Assembly: GCA_020859745.1 (NCBI GenBank) | Contig: JAJBVQ010000277.1 | Location: 1-21,237, forward strand | Reading direction: 5' to 3' | DNA length: 21,237 nucleotides | Source: Rikenellaceae bacterium | Lineage (GTDB): Bacteria; Bacteroidota; Bacteroidia; Bacteroidales; Rikenellaceae | Shown: piece after piece, positions 15,617 through 21,237 of the stretch | Layout: the number at the start of each line of letters is the position of its first letter | Numbering within the stretch: position 1 is the stretch's first letter | Position numbers and translations under genes: made by a program | The notes under the pieces: model-generated | Told to the model about the DNA's origin: nothing | The model's input: the letters and a program-made list of their open reading frames with translations, nothing else | The model's database searches: none

Positions 15617-16885
15617 ATGAAATTCAACAGCCTACCCCTTTACGTCAAGATACTGGCCGGCATGGTACTCGGGATACTGCTCGGCATCGTCGCCATCTGC
15701 GCCGGTTTTGCCGGCGGCATAGACGACTGGGTCAAGCCCTTCGGCGAGATATTCATGCGCCTGCTCAAATTCATCGCCATACCGCTGGTGATGATCTCCC
15801 TGATCAAAGGCGTCGGGAATCTCAGCGACATCGCCTCGCTGTCCAAGATCGGCTTCAAAACCATCGGTATCTATATTTGTACCACCGTGCTGGCTATTAC
15901 CGTGGGGTTGATACTCGTCGAACTGATCGCACCCGGTAAGATGGTGAGTCCCGAGAGCGCCGCCTCCATGCAGGCCAGCTACAGCACCACCGTCGCCGAG
16001 CGGAATTCGCAGGCCGCCGAGATGGCCGAAACCCCGCCGCTGCAATTCCTCGTCGATATTTTTCCGGACAATATGGTTGGGGCCATGAGCGACAACGGCG
16101 GCATGCTCCAGATCATCGTGATCGCCATCCTGATCGGGGTCGCCGTCCTGTTCGTCGGCAAGGAGAAGGCAGGGCCGTTTATGGGGCTGATCAACTCGTT
16201 GGATGCCATTGTCCTGAAACTCATCGACATCATTATGCAGTACTCTCCCATCGGCGTGCTGGCGCTGATGGCCGGGATGATCGCCGACACCGCCGGCAAC
16301 CTCGAACTGCTGGGGGCGCTGGGGCTTTATGTGCTGACCGTTGCACTCGGCCTGCTGCTGATGATCTTCCTGTTCTACCCGCTGCTTATCCATTTCTTTA
16401 CCAAGACCCCGGTGAAGAAATTCCTCAAGACCATGCCGCCGGTGCAGCTGCTGGCCTTTACCACCAGCTCCAGCGCCGCCACCCTCCCGCTCAATATGGA
16501 GACCGTGGAGCTGAAATTGGGTGTGTCGCAGCGCGTCACCTCGTTCGTGCTGCCGATGGGGATGACCATCAACATGGACGGCACCAGCCTGTACCAGGCC
16601 GTGGCGGCGGTGTTTATCGCCCAGGTGCTGGGGATCGACCTGACGTGGATGCAGCTGTTGACCATCGTGGCGACCACCACCATCTCGTCCATCGGCACGC
16701 CGGGGATACCGGGAGGCAGCGTGGTGATCCTGATCATGGTCTTGTCCTCCGTCGGGATCCCGCCCGAAGGACTGGCCTTGATCTTGGGGCTCGACCGGCC
16801 GCTGGATATGCTGCGCACTGTCGTCAATGTGACCGGCGATGCCACCGTGGCCTCCATGGTGGACGCCAACACCCGAACCGAATAA
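15617..16885 (+). CDS. Dicarboxylate/amino acid:cation symporter (SLC1/DAACS)
   Basis: The 422-aa product belongs to the SLC1 (GltP/DctA-type) family, inner-membrane symporters that import glutamate, aspartate or C4-dicarboxylates with Na+ or H+. Family signatures are in order: FMRLLKFIAIPLVMISLIKGV near residue 50, TTSSSAATLP (282-291, hairpin 1), NMDGT (319-323), GTPGIPGGS (360-368, hairpin 2) and NVTGDA (404 onward). Length is normal and no domain is missing. A terminator precedes it and a promoter motif lies at 15565, so it is probably expressed independently of the upstream run. The next gene starts 11 bp after the stop, so read-through into the fucosidase gene is possible. The exact substrate cannot be told from these motifs. 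Confidence 0.92.
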   Translation: MKFNSLPLYVKILAGMVLGILLGIVAICAGFAGGIDDWVKPFGEIFMRLLKFIAIPLVMISLIKGVGNLSDIASLSKIGFKTIGIYICTTVLAITVGLILVELIAPGKMVSPESAASMQASYSTTVAERNSQAAEMAETPPLQFLVDIFPDNMVGAMSDNGGMLQIIVIAILIGVAVLFVGKEKAGPFMGLINSLDAIVLKLIDIIMQYSPIGVLALMAGMIADTAGNLELLGALGLYVLTVALGLLLMIFLFYPLLIHFFTKTPVKKFLKTMPPVQLLAFTTSSSAATLPLNMETVELKLGVSQRVTSFVLPMGMTINMDGTSLYQAVAAVFIAQVLGIDLTWMQLLTIVATTTISSIGTPGIPGGSVVILIMVLSSVGIPPEGLALILGLDRPLDMLRTVVNVTGDATVASMVDANTRTE

Positions 16886-16896
16886 TCCATGCTGCA

Positions 16897-19059
16897 ATGA
16901 TAAAAAGTACAATTTTTCGTATGAATTCCCGCGGTAGCGGCCAGCCCGGAGCCATCCGGGGCAGAGGGCTGCAACCTCGCAAACTCGGTTTTGCCTCCGC
17001 TGGCTCCGGTATTATCAGACCGATTTTGTTAGGTATCGTTGCGCTGGCGGCCGTCTCCTGTGGGAAGAAAGGCGAAGCACCGGAACCGGTCTATCCGGTG
17101 CCGACTCCTGCGCAGGTGAACTGGCAGAAGATGGAAACTTACGCTTTCGTCCACTTCGGGCTGAACACCTTCAACGACCTCGAATGGGGTTACGGAGATA
17201 CCCCGGCGGAGACTTTCGACCCCACCGACCTCGACGCCGAGCAGTGGGTGCGCATCATCAAGGCGGCGGGTTTCAAGGGGATTATCCTGACCGCGAAGCA
17301 CCACGACGGCTTCAACCTGTGGCCGTCGAAATACACGGAGTACAGCGTCAAAAATTCGCCGTGGCGGGGCGGCAAAGGTGATATGGTGCGCGATCTGGTG
17401 AACGCCTGCCGCAAGTACGGGCTGAAATTCGGGCTTTACCTTTCGCCGTGGGACCGCAACCACGCCGACTACGGCAAACCGGAGTACACCGAGTATTTCC
17501 AGAACCAGATACAAGAGCTGATTACCGAGTATTGCGACAGCATCGAGCTGTTCGAATACTGGTTCGACGGGGCCAACGGCGGGGACGGCTACTACGGCGG
17601 GGCGCGCGAGAAGCGGTCGATCGACCCGAATAGCTACTACCAGTACGAGCGGGCCGTGGAGTTTATCCACTCCAAGTTTCCGGATGCCATGATCTTCGGG
17701 GGTACCGAGCCGACGATCCGTTGGGTCGGCAACGAGGAGGGCTGGGCCGGGCAGACCGACTGGGCGCCGTTCAAGCCGGGCGATAACCCGCACTACGGCT
17801 CGCCGGACGGTACGGAGTGGTTGCCGGCGGAATGCGACGTGTCGATCCGGCCGGGGTGGTTCTACCACCCCCGCGAGGACCATCAGGTGCGTAGCCTGTC
17901 GCATCTGGTGAACATTTACTACCAAAGCGTGGGACGCAACGCCACGTTGTTGATGAATTTTCCGGTGGCGCTGAGCGGCAAGATACACCCGCTGGATTCC
18001 GCGCGGATCATGGAGTGGCGGCGGACGCTCGACGAACAGTTCGAAACGAATTTGCTTGCGGGCATCAAACCAACGGTCAATAATGAGCGTGGCTCAGGCT
18101 TTAAGGCGGCCTATATCACGGACGGCGATTGGGACAGCTACTGGGCGACGGAGGATACCGTGAAGACCGGCACGGTCGAATTCCGCTTCGACACGGTGAC
18201 ACCGGTGAACCGGTTGCTTTTGCAGGAGTACATTCCGCTGGGGCAGCGGGTGGCGAAATTCGGGGTGGAGTACCTCGACACGCTGGGCAAATGGCAACCT
18301 GTCGATACGGAGGACACCATGACCACGGTCGGTTACAAGCGCATCATTCGGTTCGGGACAGCGGCGGCGAAAGCGTTGCGGGTGAATTTCTCGGAATCGC
18401 GCGGGCCGCTCTGCATTAACAATATCGAGGCTTACCTGGCCCCGGTGTTGATGGTCGAGCCGTCGATCCGACGCAATGCCGAGGGGACGGTATTCATCAG
18501 CGCCGCGCCGGGGGCGGAGATCCGCTATACGACGGACGGTACTGCGCCGACGGCTAAGTCGCCGCTTTTCCGCGAGCCGTTCGGCATGGCGCGGAAAGGA
18601 ACGGTGAAAGCCGTGGCGGTGGATCCGACTTTGGGCAAGGTGAGTCCGGTGGCGTCGCACACGTTCGACATTCCGACGGCGGCCTTCAAGGTCGTGACGC
18701 CTGCGGGCGAAAAAGCGGCCGCCGCGTTCGACGGAAACCCCAGTACGGCGTGGTACCTGCTGCTTTCCAAGAGCCGGGAACTGGTGTTCGACCTGGGCGG
18801 GACCTATACGGTGACGGGACTGACCTATACGCCGGATGCGAACCGCTGGGGAATGGGCCCGGTGTCGAAATACCGCATCTTTGTGGATGGCCGGGAGGTG
18901 GCGTACGGCGAGTTCTCGAACATCAAGGCCAACCCGATCGAACAGGTGGTGACCTTTGCGGAACCGGTCAGGGGAAGCCGCATCGGTTTCGTGGTGGATG
19001 CCACGGCGGACGGCGCGGCGAGCGCTTCATTCGCCGAACTGAACGTGCTGACGCAGTAA
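16897..19059 (+). CDS. GH29 alpha-L-fucosidase lipoprotein with C-terminal binding domains
   Basis: The 720-aa product removes terminal alpha-L-fucose from glycans. A lipobox (LAAVSC, Cys55) indicates surface or periplasmic anchoring. The GH29 domain (about 74-385) has FVHFGLNTFND, AKHHDGFNLWPSKYTEYSV, the segment YWFDGANGGDG with probable nucleophile Asp224, and a GRNATLLMNFP close. After it come an F5/8-type (discoidin-like) domain (about 390-525), a chitobiase C-terminal-like segment (ISAAPGAEIRYTTDGTAPT, about 530-600) and a second F5/8-type domain (AAAAFDGNPSTAWYL onward). The N-terminus is odd: repeat R1 copy B lies in frame between MIKSTIFR and the hydrophobic core, giving a 54-residue leader. 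Without it, MIKSTIFR joined to RPILLGIVALAAVSC would be a normal signal. ATG 16921 is an alternative start. Confidence 0.9.
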   Translation: MIKSTIFRMNSRGSGQPGAIRGRGLQPRKLGFASAGSGIIRPILLGIVALAAVSCGKKGEAPEPVYPVPTPAQVNWQKMETYAFVHFGLNTFNDLEWGYGDTPAETFDPTDLDAEQWVRIIKAAGFKGIILTAKHHDGFNLWPSKYTEYSVKNSPWRGGKGDMVRDLVNACRKYGLKFGLYLSPWDRNHADYGKPEYTEYFQNQIQELITEYCDSIELFEYWFDGANGGDGYYGGAREKRSIDPNSYYQYERAVEFIHSKFPDAMIFGGTEPTIRWVGNEEGWAGQTDWAPFKPGDNPHYGSPDGTEWLPAECDVSIRPGWFYHPREDHQVRSLSHLVNIYYQSVGRNATLLMNFPVALSGKIHPLDSARIMEWRRTLDEQFETNLLAGIKPTVNNERGSGFKAAYITDGDWDSYWATEDTVKTGTVEFRFDTVTPVNRLLLQEYIPLGQRVAKFGVEYLDTLGKWQPVDTEDTMTTVGYKRIIRFGTAAAKALRVNFSESRGPLCINNIEAYLAPVLMVEPSIRRNAEGTVFISAAPGAEIRYTTDGTAPTAKSPLFREPFGMARKGTVKAVAVDPTLGKVSPVASHTFDIPTAAFKVVTPAGEKAAAAFDGNPSTAWYLLLSKSRELVFDLGGTYTVTGLTYTPDANRWGMGPVSKYRIFVDGREVAYGEFSNIKANPIEQVVTFAEPVRGSRIGFVVDATADGAASASFAELNVLTQ
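16930..17010 (+). repeat. R1 palindromic repeat, copy B, inside the fucosidase reading frame
   Basis: It aligns with copy A (304-382) and with the reverse complement of 20367-20443, for example at GCGGCCAGCCCGGAGCC and AGGGCTGCAACCT. Outer arms CCGGAGCCA (16946-16954) and TGGCTCCGG (17001-17009) pair perfectly. It is read in frame as an Arg/Gly/Ala-rich stretch ahead of the signal-peptide core. Confidence 0.82.
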
Positions 19060-19084
19060 CCGGACGTTTTTCCGGGAATTTCGG

Positions 19085-19092
19085 TATCTTTG
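19085..19092 (+). promoter_or_regulatory. Bacteroidota -7 motif upstream of the sialate lyase
   Basis: TATCTTTG matches TAnnTTTG exactly, 65 bases before the lyase ATG, within the 98-bp gap after the fucosidase. No -33 element at the usual spacing is evident, so it is a candidate only. Confidence 0.45.
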
Positions 19093-19157
19093 GGTATGCG
19101 GTTCCGGCATGGCGCCGCTCCGGGTTCATTATTACACTTAACCATCAGAACAATCGT

Positions 19158-20075
19158 ATGGAAAAGATCAAAGGCCTTATCGACGCGCCGTTCACGCCGT
19201 TTTATCCCAACGGGGACATCAATCTCGAGCCCATTCCGGCCTATGCCGCGATGCTGAAGAAAAACGGCCTCAAAGGGGTATTTATCAACGGCTCGTCGGG
19301 CGAGGGGTACATGCTCACCGAGCAGGAGCGGATGCAGTTGGCCGAGGCCTGGGTGGCGGCGGCTCCGGCGGATTTCAAGGTGATCGTGCATGTGGGGAGC
19401 ACCTGCGTGCGGCAGAGTTTCCGGCTCGCGCAGCACGCGCAGCAAATCGGGGCGTGGGGCATTGGGGCCATGGCTCCGCCTTTCCCGAAGGTGGGACGGG
19501 TCGAGGAGTTGGTCAAATACTGCGAGGAGATCGCGGCGGGAGCGCCGCAGCTGCCGTTCTATTTCTACCATATCCCGGCTTTCAACGGCGCTTTCCTGCC
19601 GATGGTCGATTTCCTGAAAGCGGTGGACGGCCGCATTCCGAATTTCGCGGGGATCAAATACACGTATGAGAGCCTGTACGAGTACAACCAGTGCCGGCTG
19701 TATAAGGACGGGAAGTTCGACATGCTGCACGGGCAGGACGAGACGATCCTGCCGTGCCTGGCGATGGGCGGCGCGCAGGGGGGTATCGGCGGGACGACGA
19801 ATTACAACGGGCGCGAGCTGGTGGGGATTATCGAGGCGTGGGAAGCGGGCGACCTGGAGCTGGCACGCGAGCGGCAGAACTTTTCACAGGCGGTCATCAA
19901 CGTGATTTGCAACTACCGGGGCAATATCGTGGGGGGCAAGCGGATCATGAAGCTGATCGGTCTGGATCTGGGGCCGAACCGTACGCCGTTCCGCAACGTG
20001 ACGCCGGAGGAAGAGGCGGCGATGAAAAAGGAGCTGGAGGCCATCGGCTTCTTCGAGCGGTGCAATAAGTTTTAA
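19158..20075 (+). CDS. nanL: N-acetylneuraminate lyase (NanL/NanA-type)
   Basis: The 305-aa product is a class I aldolase of the DapA/NanA family that splits N-acetylneuraminate into N-acetylmannosamine and pyruvate in the cytoplasm. It carries the pyruvate-binding GSSGE motif (45-49), Tyr137 in FYFYHIPAF and the Schiff-base Lys167 in AGIKYTYESL. These are close to the positions known for E. coli NanA (Y137, K165). The GSSGE and YHIPAF combination favours a sialate lyase over dihydrodipicolinate synthase. ATG 19158 gives the normal MEKIKGLIDAPFTPF start; the longer open frame to 18750 is antiphase to the fucosidase and is rejected. The last codon and stop (TTT TAA) form the edge of R2 copy 2. 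The downstream ManNAc epimerase gene supports the role. Confidence 0.93.
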   Translation: MEKIKGLIDAPFTPFYPNGDINLEPIPAYAAMLKKNGLKGVFINGSSGEGYMLTEQERMQLAEAWVAAAPADFKVIVHVGSTCVRQSFRLAQHAQQIGAWGIGAMAPPFPKVGRVEELVKYCEEIAAGAPQLPFYFYHIPAFNGAFLPMVDFLKAVDGRIPNFAGIKYTYESLYEYNQCRLYKDGKFDMLHGQDETILPCLAMGGAQGGIGGTTNYNGRELVGIIEAWEAGDLELARERQNFSQAVINVICNYRGNIVGGKRIMKLIGLDLGPNRTPFRNVTPEEEAAMKKELEAIGFFERCNKF

Positions 20076-20364
20076 TCGTAGGTTTATTTTGCACTGTACC
20101 GTCTGGTACTGTTCTTTTTGTGAACAAAAAGAACCAAAAAAACTTTGTGAAGCTACGCTCAACCTTAGTCTGCCGAAATCCTTATTTTTTGGCGAACGGA
20201 GTGGGGCTTGCCCGAAGGGCTTGACGCCCCACCAGTTCGCCAAAAGTGAGGCTGTGATAGATTTAGAATGCGCCAGCATTCTCGAAAGTCTTGTGCGGAG
20301 CTTTTCTTCAGAAAAGCGACAGTGCGGTGCCGGGTACTGAATAATAAAACCTACGGTTAAATAT
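20070..20364 (-). repeat. R2 intergenic repeat, copy 2 (inverted relative to copy 1)
   Basis: The ends are inverted: CGTAGGTTT (20078-20086) recurs on the opposite strand near 20350 (AAACCTACGG). Hairpins on this strand are GTACC/GGTAC (20096-20109), GTTCTTTTTGT/ACAAAAAGAAC (20111-20134), a 59-nt central palindrome, GAATGC/GCATTC (about 20267-20282) and CTTTTCT/AGAAAAG (about 20301-20316). It aligns with the reverse complement of copy 1. A small open frame across it (20089-20340) is not supported as a gene. Confidence 0.85.
20187..20245. repeat. Central palindrome of R2 copy 2
   Basis: Begins TTTTGGCGAAC and ends GTTCGCCAAAA, with GTGGGGC paired to GCCCCAC and the same GCCC-GAA-GGGC tip as copy 1. 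Relative to its flanks this core is flipped compared with copy 1. Confidence 0.8.
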
Positions 20365-20366
20365 TC

Positions 20367-20443
20367 GGCTCGGAGCCTGCGCGGGCAAGACCTTTAGGTT
20401 GCAGCCCTGCGCCGGGGGAGGCTCGGGCTGGCCGCTATCGCGG
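20367..20443 (-). repeat. R1 palindromic repeat, copy C
   Basis: Reverse-oriented R1 directly abutting R2 copy 2. Its reverse complement closely follows copy B (GCGGCCAGCCCG, AGGGCTGCAACCT). The outer stem is GAGCCT/AGGCTC, where an A-T pair of copies A, B and D is replaced by T-A, so pairing is kept. Confidence 0.78.
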
Positions 20444-20481
20444 AAACTGTTTTAAACAATCCTATCTCGAATAGACTTCAT

Positions 20482-21237
20482 ATGGATAAAAAAACTTACC
20501 TCAGCCATTGGGCTGCGCAGTACAAGGCCGATCTGACGGAGAATATCCTGCCGTTCTGGCTACGGAACGGGCTGGACCGGAAGAACGGCGGTATTTTTAC
20601 CGCGCTCGACCGCGAGGGCGTTATTATGGACAGCGATAAGTCCGTCTGGTTCCAGGGGCGGTTCGCGTTCGTCTGCTCGTTCGCCTATAATCATATCGAG
20701 CGGCGGACGGAGTGGCTCGACGCGGCGAAGCAGACGTTGGATTTTCTCGAAAAGTATTGTACCGATACCGACGGGCATATGTACTTCGAGGTGACTGCCG
20801 ACGGTATTCCGGTGCGCAAGCGTCGGTACGTCTTTTCGGAGTGCTTCGCGGCCATCGCCATGTCCGAGTATTCGATTGCTTCGGGTGACCGGGCCTATGG
20901 GGCCAAAGCGTTGGAGCTTTTCAAACGTATCCTGCACATGACCTCGACCCCGGGCTTCCTGGAACCGAAATTTTTGGAAGGTTTTAAAGGGAAGGGGCAT
21001 TCGCTGACGATGATCCTCATCAATACCGCTTCGCGGATACGGGAGGCTATCGGGAATGACCCGGTACTTTCCGCGCAAATCGAAAGCTCGATCCGTGAGA
21101 TAAAGAGCGATTTTATGCACCTGGAGTTCAAGGCATTGCTGGAGACGGTGGGGCCGAACGGCGAGTTTATCGACTCCATGGCCGGACGGCTTATCAATCC
21201 GGGGCACTGCATCGAAACGGCGTGGTTCCTCTTGGAA
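20482..21237 (+). CDS. nanE: N-acylglucosamine 2-epimerase (RenBP/NanE-type), partial
   Basis: The frame runs 252 codons from ATG 20482 to the window edge without a stop, so the C-terminal part is missing; family members are about 400 aa. The product belongs to the AGE family of (alpha/alpha)6-barrel sugar epimerases. It matches the renin-binding-protein/ManNAc epimerase branch: FWLRNGLDRKNGGIFTALDR (about 26-45), VWFQGR (55-60), RRYVFSECFA with FSECF at 118-122, and NPGH (239-242) followed by ETAWFLL. This enzyme converts N-acetylmannosamine to N-acetylglucosamine, the step after the sialate lyase; Bacteroides fragilis is known to use this epimerase type. The 406-bp repeat-filled gap from the lyase gene is unusually long for partner genes. 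Cellobiose 2-epimerase is less likely given VWFQGR and FSECF. Confidence 0.9.
   Translation, partial: MDKKTYLSHWAAQYKADLTENILPFWLRNGLDRKNGGIFTALDREGVIMDSDKSVWFQGRFAFVCSFAYNHIERRTEWLDAAKQTLDFLEKYCTDTDGHMYFEVTADGIPVRKRRYVFSECFAAIAMSEYSIASGDRAYGAKALELFKRILHMTSTPGFLEPKFLEGFKGKGHSLTMILINTASRIREAIGNDPVLSAQIESSIREIKSDFMHLEFKALLETVGPNGEFIDSMAGRLINPGHCIETAWFLLE

Noticed and set aside
18750..19157. Upstream extension of the sialate lyase frame
   Set aside because: It overlaps the fucosidase coding sequence out of phase and has no lyase homology; the family start is at 19158.
20089..20340. 83-codon plus-strand frame within R2 copy 2
   Set aside because: It lies wholly in the repeat. The equivalent stretch of copy 1 has length differences that are not multiples of three, so no protein is conserved.

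Overview
The window is chromosomal DNA from a Bacteroidota bacterium, most likely of the Alistipes/Rikenellaceae kind. The support is high GC with strong GC3 bias, Bacteroidota-type -7 promoter motifs (TAnnTTTG), absence of clear Shine-Dalgarno sites, families such as DUF4296 lipoproteins and RenBP-type ManNAc epimerases, and the gene order coaX - outer membrane protein - TPR protein - lptC - CBS/CorC protein - peptidylprolyl isomerase. The genus is an inference; no rRNA or tRNA gene is present. Every gene I accept is on the + strand.

Layout: (1) 2-226, the 3' end of an NhaD-like Na+/H+ antiporter. (2) 596-3820, three overlapping genes: LolC/FtsX-type permease, DUF4296 lipoprotein, amidohydrolase. 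(3) 4110-7433, mfd. (4) 7814-15446, an envelope-biogenesis run: coaX, a beta-barrel-like outer membrane protein, a TPR protein, lptC, a CNNM/CBS/CorC protein and a membrane-anchored SurA/PpiD-like isomerase, ending at a strong intrinsic terminator. (5) 15617-16885, an SLC1-type dicarboxylate/amino acid symporter. (6) 16897-21237, host-glycan use: a multidomain GH29 alpha-L-fucosidase lipoprotein, an N-acetylneuraminate lyase (NanL/NanA) and a RenBP-type N-acylglucosamine 2-epimerase cut by the window end. The last two are consecutive steps of sialic acid catabolism, and the fucosidase suits mucin glycan trimming.

The most unusual content is in the spacers. The long gaps (227-595, 3821-4109, 7434-7813, 20076-20481) are largely filled by two interspersed repeat families. 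R1 is a GC-rich palindrome of about 75 bp with four copies (two per orientation), one of them inside the fucosidase reading frame. R2 is an element of about 290 bp with inverted ends and a series of internal hairpins. Two full R2 copies lie in opposite orientation, and a third is a hybrid carrying R1. Hairpins in the two full R2 copies differ in sequence but stay paired, which indicates selection on structure. The left edge of the repeat supplies the stop codon of the upstream gene in four places. I did not find a CRISPR array, transposase, phage gene or defence system. The repeat system is the best candidate for something undescribed.
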